A stretch of DNA of 64,000 nucleotides from Aestuariispira ectoiniformans (GTDB lineage: Bacteria > Pseudomonadota > Alphaproteobacteria > UBA8366 > Aestuariispiraceae): positions 2,274,501 through 2,338,500 of the forward strand of contig NZ_CP062788.1 in the NCBI RefSeq assembly GCF_025136295.1. Direction: 5' to 3'. Below the pieces are notes generated by a model that was not told the DNA's origin, searched no databases, and was given only the letters and a program-made list of their open reading frames with translations. This document shows, in pieces, positions 26,012 to 34,940 of the stretch. Each line of letters starts with the position of its first letter. The first letter of the stretch is position 1. Both the position numbers and the translations under genes were made by a program.

Positions 26012-26631
26012 GGCGTGTGAACCGGATTCCGAATTTCCGCGGCTGGCGTGCCTGGGTGCTGCACCGGCCAAGCGCGGCTATCGATCCGCTTTTGCGCCAG
26101 TTGGAGCGATTGGGCATGTCCGTTGACCGTTATTGGCCGGACCTGCCTGCCTTGGGCGGGGTGCCGGAAAAACCCGTGGATATTCTTTTCTTCGACGCGG
26201 ATATGGGGATGGACGAGCAGTTCCCCTGGGCAGCCGATCAGGCCCCGATTCCGACTGTCGCCCTGATCGGGTCGGAGGCACCGGGCCGACTGGAATGGGT
26301 GCTTAGCCGCCAAAGCGGTGCGCATCTGCAAAAGCCGGTTTCCTCTGCCGGGGTGTTCAGTTCCGCGGTGCTGGCGGTTCATGCCTTTGAACAACAACAG
26401 AAACTGCAGGCGGAGATTTGCGAGCTGCGCCGACGTCTGAAGCTGCGTCCTGTTGTGGCCAAAGTGCTTATGACCGTCATGCTGAGCCACAATGTCGATG
26501 AACATGGAGCGCTTCGGGCAATCCGCGCCGAAGCGATGAAAAAACAACAGACAATCGAGGATTTCTGCGCCGCCATCGTTGCTTCCGGGCGAAGTGGCTC
26601 AGCGGACTTCTCGCCAATTGTATCCAATTAA
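26008..26631 (+). CDS. amiR: AmiR-like ANTAR-domain antiterminator
   Basis: 207 residues. The N-terminal half is a receiver-like domain without clear phosphorylation residues (FDADMGMDEQ at the usual site), as in AmiR. A coiled-coil linker (FEQQQKLQAEICELRRRLKLR) follows, then a three-helix ANTAR RNA-binding domain ending in MKKQQTIEDFCAAIV. ANTAR proteins prevent termination in leader RNAs. Its partner is the AmiC homologue encoded immediately upstream; the likely targets are the leader before amiC and the transport/amidase genes that follow without a visible terminator. Confidence 0.87.
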   Translation: MRRVNRIPNFRGWRAWVLHRPSAAIDPLLRQLERLGMSVDRYWPDLPALGGVPEKPVDILFFDADMGMDEQFPWAADQAPIPTVALIGSEAPGRLEWVLSRQSGAHLQKPVSSAGVFSSAVLAVHAFEQQQKLQAEICELRRRLKLRPVVAKVLMTVMLSHNVDEHGALRAIRAEAMKKQQTIEDFCAAIVASGRSGSADFSPIVSN

Positions 26632-26640
26632 AGAGATAGG

Positions 26641-27495
26641 GTGAGCATGCTTGTTCTTGCCGAACTGGCCAAAAGGAAACTCGCGCTTGTGGGATTGATC
26701 CTCATTGTGATCATCGCCGGTGCCGCCCTCCTTGCGCCATTGATCGCACCATATGATCCGCAAAACCAGATGTTTGACGGGCTGACGATTGAAGGGGCGC
26801 CGATCCCGCCCAGCGCACAGTTCTGGCTGGGGACAGACCTGTTGGGGCGCGACCTGCTGTCCCGTCTGATCTATGGGGCGCAGACGTCGCTGATTATTGG
26901 TGTGGTCGCCAATGGTTCGGCGGTGCTGATCGGGGCCATGGTTGGCGTCGTCGCAGGATTTTTCCGGGGCTGGATCGGAACAATCCTGATGCGGACAACC
27001 GATCTGATGATGGCGTTTCCGGCGCTTCTTCTGGCAATTGTCCTGGCCGCGATTTTCAAGCCCAGCCTGTGGATCGTCGCCATGGTGATCGCCATGGTCA
27101 ACTGGGTCCAGGTGGCCCGTGTGATCTATACCGAAACGCGGTCGCTGGCGGAGCGTGAGTTTATCGAGGCTGAATGGGGGATCGGCGCGGGACGGTTCCG
27201 TATCCTGTTCAAACATATGCTGCCCCATCTCCTCTCAACCATGGTGGTCTGGGCGACGCTTGGTATCGCCACCACCGTACTGTTGGAGGCGACGCTGTCC
27301 TACCTGGGTGTGGGTGTACAGCCGCCGACACCAAGTTGGGGCAATATCATCTTCGAGAACCAGACCTATTTCACCTCCGCCCCGTGGCTGGTGTTTTTCC
27401 CCGGCATCGCAATCATCCTGCTGGCCCTGGCCTTTAACCTGGTGGGGGATGCGCTGCGGGATATCCTCGATCCGACACAGAAGGGGCGTCACTGA
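26641..27495 (+). CDS. Dipeptide/oligopeptide-type ABC permease, DppC
   Basis: 284 residues with the DppC pattern: an N-terminal membrane span, the segment FWLGTDLLGRDLLSRLIYGA, and a BPD permease domain with a cytoplasmic loop REFIEAEWGIGAG where the usual motif is REYVxAARxxGxs. The conserved pair of alanines in this ATPase-docking loop is altered. Starts at GTG 26641 (ATG 26647 is an alternative). Gene order DppC before DppB is the reverse of the commonest arrangement. Confidence 0.88.
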   Translation: MSMLVLAELAKRKLALVGLILIVIIAGAALLAPLIAPYDPQNQMFDGLTIEGAPIPPSAQFWLGTDLLGRDLLSRLIYGAQTSLIIGVVANGSAVLIGAMVGVVAGFFRGWIGTILMRTTDLMMAFPALLLAIVLAAIFKPSLWIVAMVIAMVNWVQVARVIYTETRSLAEREFIEAEWGIGAGRFRILFKHMLPHLLSTMVVWATLGIATTVLLEATLSYLGVGVQPPTPSWGNIIFENQTYFTSAPWLVFFPGIAIILLALAFNLVGDALRDILDPTQKGRH

Positions 27496-28415
27496 TGATT
27501 GCCTATATTCTCCGGCGTCTTATTCAGGCGGCTCTGATCCTGCTGGGTGTCAGCGTTATCACTTATGCCTTGCTATTCCTTCTGCCCGCCGACCCGGCGC
27601 GTCAGATTGCGGGGCGCAGCGCCACGGTGGAGACGGTTGCCAATATTCGTGCTCAACTGGGCCTGAACCTGCCGTTTTACGAGCAATATCTCCGCTATCT
27701 TGGCAATCTTCTGCAGGGTGATTTCGGTCGCTCCTATTTGCAGAAGACCGAGGTAGGGGAACTGATTGTTGCCCGTCTGCCTGCAACCCTTTTGTTGATG
27801 GCGGGGGCGATCTTCTGTGAGCTTCTCTTCGGGCTGACGGCAGGGGCGGTCGGGGCGTTGAAGCGGAACACACCGCTGGATCGCGGGCTGATGGTGGCGT
27901 CCTTTGTCGGTGTTTCCGCCCCGCAATTCGTGGTCGGCATCCTGATGTTGTATCTGTTTGCGGTGGTTCTCGGATGGTTCCCCATCGGGGGGTACGGCAC
28001 CTTTGCCCATCTCGTTCTGCCGTCCGTGTCCATGGGATTCCTCGGGGCGGGCTGGTATTCGCGCATGATGCGCTCCTCCATGCTGGATGTGTTGCGGCAG
28101 GATTATGTGCGCACCGCTCGCGCCAAGGGGCTGGGCCGTGTCCGTATCTTTTTCATCCATGCCTTTCCCAATGCCCTGCTGCCGATCATTGCGATGATCG
28201 GGATTGATATCGGCATGTTCATGAGCGGCATTGTGGTGGTCGAATCCGTCTTCGGCTGGCCGGGTATCGGTCAACTCGCCTGGCAGGCGATCCAGCGGGT
28301 CGATATCCCGATCATCATGGGTGTGACCCTGGTTTCGGCCTGCGCCATCGTGCTGGGAAATCTATTAGCGGATCTGATTGCACCTTTTATCGATCCGCGC
28401 ATCAAGCTGCGCTGA
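27495..28415 (+). CDS. Dipeptide/oligopeptide-type ABC permease, DppB
   Basis: 306 residues with the DppB N-terminus (YILRRLIQAALILLGVSVI), the segment LGLNLPFYEQYLRYLGNLLQGDFGRS and the EAA-type loop RQDYVRTARAKGLG. Six membrane spans are expected. It overlaps dppC by one base. Confidence 0.92.
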   Translation: MIAYILRRLIQAALILLGVSVITYALLFLLPADPARQIAGRSATVETVANIRAQLGLNLPFYEQYLRYLGNLLQGDFGRSYLQKTEVGELIVARLPATLLLMAGAIFCELLFGLTAGAVGALKRNTPLDRGLMVASFVGVSAPQFVVGILMLYLFAVVLGWFPIGGYGTFAHLVLPSVSMGFLGAGWYSRMMRSSMLDVLRQDYVRTARAKGLGRVRIFFIHAFPNALLPIIAMIGIDIGMFMSGIVVVESVFGWPGIGQLAWQAIQRVDIPIIMGVTLVSACAIVLGNLLADLIAPFIDPRIKLR

Positions 28416-28482
28416 CGAAACAAGACGCAGCAATTCAGAAGGTAATCCATGAAAACTCAATCATTCTGGGAGACTTCGAGAC

Positions 28483-30108
28483 ATGTATAGAAAACTGTTG
28501 AAAGGGGTGGCGCTTGCCGCATTGATCGCGGGGACCACCGTGACGGGGGCCGCCATTCCAACCTCTGCCGCCCATGCTGCCGGCAGTGTGACCGTTACCT
28601 ATAAGGATGACGTGTCCACCCTGGACCCGGCAATTGGTTATGACTGGCAGAACTGGTCCATGATCAAAAGCCTGTTTGACGGCCTGATGGACTATAAGCC
28701 GGGCACCACGGAACTGGTCCCTGATCTGGCTGAGGACTACAGCGTGTCCGACGACGGGCTGACCTATACCTTCAATTTGCGCAAGGGCGTGAAGTTCCAC
28801 AACGGGCGCGAGTTGAAGGCATCGGATGTCAAATACTCGCTCGACCGTGTTGTGAACCCGAAAACGCAGAGCCCGGGTGCCGGTTTCTTTGAAACCATCA
28901 AAGGCTATGACGCTGTTTCCAGTGGTTCTACTGACAGCCTGGCCGGGGTTGAGGCCGTTGGTGACTATACCGTAAAAATTTCCCTCAATCAGCCGGATGC
29001 GGCCTTCCTGCATAAAATGGCGCTGAACTTTGCGCATGTGGTGCCGAAGGAAGCGGTTGAGAAATGGGGCCAGGACTTCGGCAAGCACCCGGTCGGTACC
29101 GGTGCCTTCATGCTGGACGAATGGACCCTGGGGCAGCGTCTGGTCTTCAAGGCGAACCCGGACTACTACCATGCGGGTATCCCCAAACTCGACAGCATTG
29201 TGTTCGAGGTAGGTCAGGAGCCTGTGGTGGCCCTGTTGCGCCTGCAGCGCGGCGAGGTTGATATTGCCGGGGACGGCATCCCGCCGGCAAAATTCCTCGA
29301 AGTCATGAAAGACCCGGAATACAAGGATCTGGTTGTTTCCGGTGAACAGCTTCACACCGGCTATATCACCCTCAATACAAAGATCCCGCCGTTCGATAAC
29401 CTGAAGGTTCGTAAGGCCGTCAATATGGCCGTGAACAAGGATCGCATTGTCCGTGTTATCAATGGTCGGGCCAAACCGGCGAACCAGCCGCTGCCGCCGC
29501 TGATGCCGGGCTATAATTCCGACTATAAGGGCTATCCCTTCGACCCGGAAAAGGCCAAGGCGCTGATGACGGAAGCAGGCTATGGCGACGGCGTTGAAAC
29601 TACGCTTTTCGTTGCCAATACCGACCCGCAGCCGCGCATCGCACAGGCGATCCAGCAGGACCTGTCTGCAATCGGTATGAAAGTGGATATAAAGTCGCTG
29701 GCACAGGCCAATGTCATCGCCGCAGGCGGCGAGGCGGACCAGGCACCGATGATCTGGTCGGGTGGCATGGCCTGGATTGCGGATTATCCCGATCCGTCAA
29801 ACTTCTACGGCCCGATCCTGGGTTGCGGTGGTGCGGTGCCGGGTGGCTGGAACTGGTCGTGGTATTGCAATAAGGACCTGGATGCAGAAGCGGCCAAGTC
29901 CGATGCCATGGCAGACCCGGCGCAGGCGGACGAACGCATTGCGATGTGGCGTGACATCTTTACCAAAATCATGGGTGATGCGCCTTGGGTGCCGGTGTTC
30001 AACGAACAGCGTTACACCATCCGCTCGCCGCGTATTGATGCCCCGGACGAGCTTCTGGTCGATCCGGTGCATATCCCTGTTCATTATGACTATATTTCGG
30101 TGAAATAA
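28483..30108 (+). CDS. Dipeptide/oligopeptide-type substrate-binding protein (SBP_bac_5)
   Basis: A 541-residue family-5 periplasmic receptor with a signal peptide ending near AHAAG. Conserved features are DVSTLDPAIGYDWQN, LTYTFNLRKGVKFHNGRELKASD and VRKAVNMAVNKDRIV. It is followed two bases after the stop by a formamidase gene, so its ligand is probably an amide-containing molecule or one whose breakdown releases an amide. The exact ligand is unknown. Confidence 0.9.
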   Translation: MYRKLLKGVALAALIAGTTVTGAAIPTSAAHAAGSVTVTYKDDVSTLDPAIGYDWQNWSMIKSLFDGLMDYKPGTTELVPDLAEDYSVSDDGLTYTFNLRKGVKFHNGRELKASDVKYSLDRVVNPKTQSPGAGFFETIKGYDAVSSGSTDSLAGVEAVGDYTVKISLNQPDAAFLHKMALNFAHVVPKEAVEKWGQDFGKHPVGTGAFMLDEWTLGQRLVFKANPDYYHAGIPKLDSIVFEVGQEPVVALLRLQRGEVDIAGDGIPPAKFLEVMKDPEYKDLVVSGEQLHTGYITLNTKIPPFDNLKVRKAVNMAVNKDRIVRVINGRAKPANQPLPPLMPGYNSDYKGYPFDPEKAKALMTEAGYGDGVETTLFVANTDPQPRIAQAIQQDLSAIGMKVDIKSLAQANVIAAGGEADQAPMIWSGGMAWIADYPDPSNFYGPILGCGGAVPGGWNWSWYCNKDLDAEAAKSDAMADPAQADERIAMWRDIFTKIMGDAPWVPVFNEQRYTIRSPRIDAPDELLVDPVHIPVHYDYISVK

Positions 30109-30110
30109 AC

Positions 30111-31055
30111 ATGTGCAAATCTGCGGATTACACAATCCATGCTGCGCATCATCATCACGGGTGGGATCATTCGATCCCGCCCGTCGAGACCGTTGCGCCC
30201 GGCACGACCCTTGAATTCGAATGTATCGACAGTGCCGGCGGGCAGCTTGATTTCGACAGCACGGCTGATGATATTGCCAAATTGGATTTCGGTAAGATCA
30301 ACCCGGTGACGGGGCCGATTTTCATTGATGGCGCAAAACCCGGCGATGCCGTGAAAATCACCATCGAAGGCTTCAAGCCCTCGGGCTTTGGCTGGACGGC
30401 GAATATTCCGGGCTTTGGCCTGCTGGCCGACCAGTTCGAAGAGCCTGCGATGCATATCTGGAAATATGATCCGGATACGATGGCGCCGTCGCTTTTTTTA
30501 AAATATGGCAAGGTTCCGCTGAAACCCTTTGCGGGAACCATCGGTCTTGCCCCGGCGGAACCGGGGACCCATTCGGTGGTGCCTCCGCGCCGGATTGGCG
30601 GCAATCTCGACATTCGTGACCTGGCTGCCGGGACGACCCTTTACCTGCCGGTCGAAGTGGCCGGTGCATTGTTCTCGATTGGCGATACCCATGCCGCCCA
30701 GGGGGATGGCGAGGTATGCGGGACGGCGATTGAAAGCCCGATGAACGCCACCGTGACACTTGATCTGGTCAAGAATGCCCAGCTTGAGACGCCGCGGTTC
30801 ACCACGCCCGGACCCGTGACCAACCATCTGGACCGGATGGGCTATGAGGTGACGACGGGTATCGCCGATGACCTGATGGTTGCGGCCCGTGATGCGGTGC
30901 GGCGCATGGTTGACTGGCTGGGCAAGACGCAGGGCATGGCGGCGGTGGATGCCTATATGCTGTGTTCCGTCTGCGGCGACCTGCGTATCAGTGAAATTGT
31001 CGACCAACCCAACTGGGTGGTGTCCTTCTATTTCCCGCGCGTCGTTTTTGAGTGA
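30111..31055 (+). CDS. Acetamidase/formamidase family protein
   Basis: 314 residues of the FmdA/AmdA family, zinc-dependent amidases that release ammonia from formamide or acetamide. The family features GRAC-like early core (HHHHGWDHSIPPVETVAPG), DGAKPGDAVKITIE, a long proline/glycine loop and GDTHAAQGDGEVCGTAIE are all present; the last is the conserved metal/active-site region. It begins two bases after the binding-protein gene and precedes the transporter ATPase, so uptake and amide hydrolysis are one unit under the AmiC/AmiR pair. Confidence 0.9.
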   Translation: MCKSADYTIHAAHHHHGWDHSIPPVETVAPGTTLEFECIDSAGGQLDFDSTADDIAKLDFGKINPVTGPIFIDGAKPGDAVKITIEGFKPSGFGWTANIPGFGLLADQFEEPAMHIWKYDPDTMAPSLFLKYGKVPLKPFAGTIGLAPAEPGTHSVVPPRRIGGNLDIRDLAAGTTLYLPVEVAGALFSIGDTHAAQGDGEVCGTAIESPMNATVTLDLVKNAQLETPRFTTPGPVTNHLDRMGYEVTTGIADDLMVAARDAVRRMVDWLGKTQGMAAVDAYMLCSVCGDLRISEIVDQPNWVVSFYFPRVVFE

Positions 31056-31135
31056 CCGGACTTGCCGGGGCCGGACGGTGAGCCAGTCCTGCCCCGATAG
31101 GCCCATAAGAAGAGATTTCCGCAAAGGATGTCAGT

Positions 31136-32941
31136 ATGAGCGATAAGCGTTCGGCCAAGCCGGAAAAGATCCTGGAAATAAGAGACCTGGTAACACAGGT
31201 TGCCACGCCCGCGGGGCCGAAAACCGTGGTCGACGGCCTGACCCTGGACCTTCACCGTGGAGAAACCCTGTGTATCGCAGGGGAGTCCGGCAGCGGCAAG
31301 TCCATGACGTCGTTGTCGATCATGGGATTGCTGCCCCAGCCGATGGCAAAGGTTGCAGGAGGCAAAATCCTGCTCAACGGCACGAATTTGCTTGAACTGT
31401 CGGAGCGCCAGATGCGTGACGTGCGCGGCAACAAGGTCGCCATGATCTTTCAGGAGCCGATGACATCGCTTAACCCCGTCCTGACGATCGGCCGCCAGTT
31501 GGGGGAGGCGATTTGGACACACAACCCGACCTCGAAAGCAAAGGTACAGGCGCGGGCACTTGAAGTCTTGAAACAGGTTCGTATTTCCGAACCGGAAAAA
31601 CGCCTGAAGCAATTTCCGCATGAATTGTCCGGCGGTATGCGCCAGCGCGTGATGATTGCCATGGCCCTGGCCTGCAATCCGGATGTGTTGATTGCTGACG
31701 AGCCGACTACGGCCCTCGATGTAACGATCCAGGCACAGATTCTGGGCCTGATGCGTGACCTGCAACGTGAAACCGGGACCGCGATTATCCTGATTACCCA
31801 TGACATGGGCGTGGTTGCAGAAATGGCCGACCGTGTGATCGTTATGAATCAGGGTAAGGTTGTGGATAGCGGGGCGGTTCACGATCTTTTCGAAGCCCCG
31901 CAGGATGCGTACACACAGGATCTTCTCGCCGCGGTCCCTCGGCTGGGGGCCATGACGGGCAGCGACGGTCCGGCAAGCACCAAGGGACAGGCGCTGGATA
32001 CCAGCGCGGTGGACCCGTTGATTTCGGTCCGCGACCTGACCGTACGCTTTGATATCCACGGCGGATTGCTTCAACGCGTACAAAAACGCGTTCATGCGGT
32101 GGAGAAGGTCAGTTTTGATATCTTCCCCGGCGAAACGCTTTCCATCGTTGGTGAAAGTGGCTGTGGCAAGTCGACCACGGGTCGGGCGCTCATGCAGTTG
32201 CTGCCCTGGCAGGGGGAGATTGTAGTTGACGGTCAAAAGGTAAATGCCAGATCACATAAGCAGACGCGGGCGTTGCGCCGTGATCTGCAAATGATCTTTC
32301 AGGACCCTTATGCCTCGCTTGACCCGCGCATGACTGTTGGTGAACTGGTTGCCGAACCAATGGTCATTCATGGCTTGGCAACGGGACAGGAGCTGGAAGA
32401 CCGTGTGGAATATCTGTTCAAACGGGTCGGTTTGCCCGCGGATTCCGCCAGGCGCCATCCCCATGAATTTTCCGGGGGGCAACGCCAGCGCGTCTGTATT
32501 GCGCGTGCCTTGAGCCTTTCCCCCAAGGTGATCATTGCTGATGAATCCGTGTCGGCCCTTGATGTTTCCGTCCAGGCGCAGGTGCTGGACCTGTTGGGTG
32601 AACTGCAGGCGGAAAGCGGCATTTCCTATTTGTTTATTTCGCATGACATGGCTGTCGTCGAACAGATCAGTCACCGTGTGGCTGTCATGTATATGGGCCA
32701 GATTGTCGAGATCGGGCCGCGCCGTGCGGTGTTTGAAAACCCGCAGCATCCATACACGAAAAAACTGATGTCGGCGGTGCCGATTCCCGATCCAAAGAAA
32801 CGGCGGGAGCATTTCAGCCGGATCAGCGGCGAAGTGCCAAGTCCGGTTCATGACCTGGACTATCAGCCGGAATATGCCGACCTGATCTCGGTTGCCACCC
32901 AGCATTTCGTGGCACGGACCGCAGTGGAAGCCGCAGTCTGA
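31136..32941 (+). CDS. Fused dipeptide-type ABC ATPase (DppD-DppF in one chain)
   Basis: 601 residues carrying two complete nucleotide-binding domains. The first has GESGSGKSM, signature LSGGMRQRVMIAMAL and ADEPTTALDVT. The second has GESGCGKST, FSGGQRQRVCIARAL and ADESVSALDVS, where the Pro of the usual DEP is Ser. Each domain has an oligopeptide-transporter C-terminal segment (HPYTKKLMSAVP in the second). The fusion replaces two separate subunits and completes the transporter encoded upstream. Confidence 0.92.
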   Translation: MSDKRSAKPEKILEIRDLVTQVATPAGPKTVVDGLTLDLHRGETLCIAGESGSGKSMTSLSIMGLLPQPMAKVAGGKILLNGTNLLELSERQMRDVRGNKVAMIFQEPMTSLNPVLTIGRQLGEAIWTHNPTSKAKVQARALEVLKQVRISEPEKRLKQFPHELSGGMRQRVMIAMALACNPDVLIADEPTTALDVTIQAQILGLMRDLQRETGTAIILITHDMGVVAEMADRVIVMNQGKVVDSGAVHDLFEAPQDAYTQDLLAAVPRLGAMTGSDGPASTKGQALDTSAVDPLISVRDLTVRFDIHGGLLQRVQKRVHAVEKVSFDIFPGETLSIVGESGCGKSTTGRALMQLLPWQGEIVVDGQKVNARSHKQTRALRRDLQMIFQDPYASLDPRMTVGELVAEPMVIHGLATGQELEDRVEYLFKRVGLPADSARRHPHEFSGGQRQRVCIARALSLSPKVIIADESVSALDVSVQAQVLDLLGELQAESGISYLFISHDMAVVEQISHRVAVMYMGQIVEIGPRRAVFENPQHPYTKKLMSAVPIPDPKKRREHFSRISGEVPSPVHDLDYQPEYADLISVATQHFVARTAVEAAV

Positions 32942-32962
32942 CCAAGCCGATCAACGATTTCG

Positions 32963-33005
32963 GTATGAAGCCCGTAGCATCAAGCTGCGGGCTTCATACT
33001 TTCCG
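32963..33005 (+). terminator. Terminator between convergent genes
   Basis: A long stem of 16 positions with one mismatch-type wobble (32963-32978 with 32984-32999) and a 5-base loop, followed by a short T run on the plus strand. It separates the amidase operon from the convergent phosphatase gene. Confidence 0.75.
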
Positions 33006-33019
33006 TTGCTGACGCACCT

Positions 33020-33832
33020 TCACTGACGGTCGCACTGATAACGCTCGATCAGCTTCAGGGCCTGCGCGTGGAGTTGCGGGTCTCCACAGGCCAGGACTTC
33101 ACCTCCGGAATCGAGACTGAGCGGGGAGCCCTGCCAGTCAGTGATGACGCCGCCCGCCGCCTCGATGACGGGAACAAGAGCGCAGAAGTCATAGGGGTGG
33201 AGACCCTGTTCAATCACAATGTCGATCTTGCCACAGGCCAGTTGGGCATAGGAATAACAGTCATAGCCAAAACGGGTGAGCCGGGTCGACCGTGTCAGGT
33301 TTTCGTATAGACCCAGGTTTTGCGCCAGCATCTTGTCACCCTCACCGATAAAGCAGATTGCCTGGTCCAGGGTCGGGCATTGCCGGGTTCTGATGACCTG
33401 TCCTTTATGATGGGCCTGTCCGCCCCTTATCCCGGTGAAGGTTTTGTCGAGGGCGGGCATATGGATGAGGCCGACAGTCGGGACACCGTCGCGCAAGGCG
33501 CTGATGAGGGTGCCGAAAAGCGGCATGCCGGTTATGAAGGATTTGGTGCCGTCTATCGGGTCTATCGTCCAGACGATATCCTGCTTCAGGTTTGAAGAAC
33601 CGCTTTCCTCTGCGAATATTCCGTGGTCGGGGAAATGCTCCAAAATGACATCCCGAAGGATATTTTCCACTTCCCAATCGGCAACGGTAACCGGGGATTC
33701 GTCTGCCTTGTAGTTGACCTGCAGGCTGTTGTTGAAAAAGTGAAGGGCGACCTCCGTGGCATTATTTGCCGCGATCTGCGCGACATTCAGCAAATGTTCA
33801 TCTGGAATGAAGGTGGCGGTGGTGGCTGTCAT
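33020..33832 (-). CDS. Inositol-monophosphatase-fold phosphatase (HisN-like)
   Basis: 270 residues from ATG 33832. An ATG nine bases upstream directly abuts the AGAGGA ribosome site, so the second one has better spacing. Metal-binding residues are Glu75/Glu76 (FAEES), Asp91 and Asp94 in DPIDGTKSF, and a C-terminal Asp in PYDFCALVPVIEAAGG. The WTIDPIDGTKSFI context resembles histidinol-phosphate phosphatases of the HisN type. It is divergent from a choline-kinase-like gene with a shared regulatory region, so it may act on a phosphorylated amino alcohol rather than on histidinol phosphate. Confidence 0.85.
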   Translation of the reverse strand: MTATTATFIPDEHLLNVAQIAANNATEVALHFFNNSLQVNYKADESPVTVADWEVENILRDVILEHFPDHGIFAEESGSSNLKQDIVWTIDPIDGTKSFITGMPLFGTLISALRDGVPTVGLIHMPALDKTFTGIRGGQAHHKGQVIRTRQCPTLDQAICFIGEGDKMLAQNLGLYENLTRSTRLTRFGYDCYSYAQLACGKIDIVIEQGLHPYDFCALVPVIEAAGGVITDWQGSPLSLDSGGEVLACGDPQLHAQALKLIERYQCDRQ

Positions 33833-33939
33833 TTCGCTCATTCCTCTTCAAATAACTCAGGGCTTGTTTCCTGTATGGAACGGCTGGTCCGGTTGGGCCA
33901 TTTGCCGCGTGGATAGTGTTTGTTTTGTTCGATAATAAA

Positions 33940-33997
33940 TCAACAAAAATCAACATAAAGCGACAAAAAATGATAAATAGTGTTGACAGAATGTCGA
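33940..33997. promoter_or_regulatory. Phased array of TCRACA/TGTYGA half-sites (kinase/phosphatase divergent promoter)
   Basis: Half-sites occur at 33940 (TCAACA), 33950 (TCAACA), 33960 (GCGACA, one change), then in the opposite sense at 33981 (TGTTGA) and 33992 (TGTCGA). Steps are 10, 10, 21 and 11 bp, so all lie on one face of the helix. The same elements recur before the binding-protein gene at 39559. The regulator is unknown; the AraC-type and DeoR-type proteins encoded in the cluster are candidates. Confidence 0.5.
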
Positions 33998-34053
33998 ATT
34001 GAGAGAAATCTTGAGGGAGAAATTGAGACACAGGCGGTGCCGGAGCCTTACGC

Positions 34054-34929
34054 ATGACCGACAACTATCAGTTTGTTTCAACTTTGCCCTTTTGGACGGG
34101 GCCCATTGATCCAAAGCCCCTGGATGGTGGCATCACCAATGTGAATTTCGTGGTGGAGGATGCCGGACAGAAATTTGTGGTCCGGGTTGGGGGCGACATC
34201 CCGCTGCATCAGGTGATGCGGTTCAATGAACGTGCGGCAAGCGAAGCCGCGTTCGAAGCGGGAATTTCTCCGGAAGTCGTCTATGCGACCGAAGGTGCGC
34301 TGGTTTTGCGTTTCATTGAGGGCAAAACCTACGATGCGGTGGACATACGGCGTCAGCAGACACTGGAAAAGATTCTGCCGGTTATCCGGAAATGCCACCG
34401 GGATATGCCTAAATATCTGAAGGGCCCAGCACTGATTTTCTGGGTGTTCCACGTCTTGCGCAATTACGCCTCGACCATTGTTGAGGGGCAGGGACGGCGT
34501 GCGGCCGATGTGCCCCAATTGATGGAGATGGCGGAGAAACTGGAAAAGGCCGTTGGGGCAATTGATCTTGTTTACGGTCATAACGACTTGTTGCCCGCCA
34601 ATTTCCTGGATGACGGTGATCGCCTCTGGCTGATTGACTGGGACTATGGCGGTTTCAACAGTCCGCTTTTTGATCTTGGCGGTCTGGCGTCGAATGCCGG
34701 TCTGTCCCCCGGACAAGAGGAATGGTTGCTGGAGGCCTATTTCGACAAGCCCGTGACCGACGATCTGCGCCATCGCTATGCGGCAATGAAATGCGCCTCT
34801 CTCTTGCGTGAAACCATGTGGAGCATGGTGTCGGAACTGCATTCCGAAATCGATTTCGACTACGCGACCTATACCGATACGAATTTGAAAAACTATGAAA
34901 GTGCGGTTTCCGCCTTTCTTGATATGTGA
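34054..34929 (+). CDS. Choline/ethanolamine kinase-like phosphotransferase
   Basis: 291 residues of the APH/choline-kinase fold. It has the nucleotide loop GGITN (25-29), the catalytic Brenner-type motif with His176, Asp178 and Asn183, and the metal-binding IDWDYGG (Asp195, Asp197) that matches choline kinases rather than antibiotic kinases. It overlaps the dimethylglycine dehydrogenase region closely and shares an upstream region with a phosphatase gene. Substrate could be choline, ethanolamine or another amino alcohol; none is proven. Confidence 0.82.
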   Translation: MTDNYQFVSTLPFWTGPIDPKPLDGGITNVNFVVEDAGQKFVVRVGGDIPLHQVMRFNERAASEAAFEAGISPEVVYATEGALVLRFIEGKTYDAVDIRRQQTLEKILPVIRKCHRDMPKYLKGPALIFWVFHVLRNYASTIVEGQGRRAADVPQLMEMAEKLEKAVGAIDLVYGHNDLLPANFLDDGDRLWLIDWDYGGFNSPLFDLGGLASNAGLSPGQEEWLLEAYFDKPVTDDLRHRYAAMKCASLLRETMWSMVSELHSEIDFDYATYTDTNLKNYESAVSAFLDM

Positions 34930-34940
34930 GGACCCCGAGG

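Noticed and set aside
31028-32236. 402-codon minus-strand frame opposite the fused ABC ATPase
   Set aside because: Antisense shadow of a protein with two intact ATPase domains; the composition is unusually rich in His, Arg and Gln, and no family is recognisable.
33940-33970. Short AT-rich repeats as a CRISPR or tandem-repeat array
   Set aside because: The repeated unit is only six bases with 10-bp period and inverted copies; it fits an operator array, not CRISPR.
33983-34011. TTGACA at 33983 as a -35 box
   Set aside because: No acceptable -10 at 16-18 bp. The same bases belong to the phased TGTYGA half-sites, which explain the sequence better.
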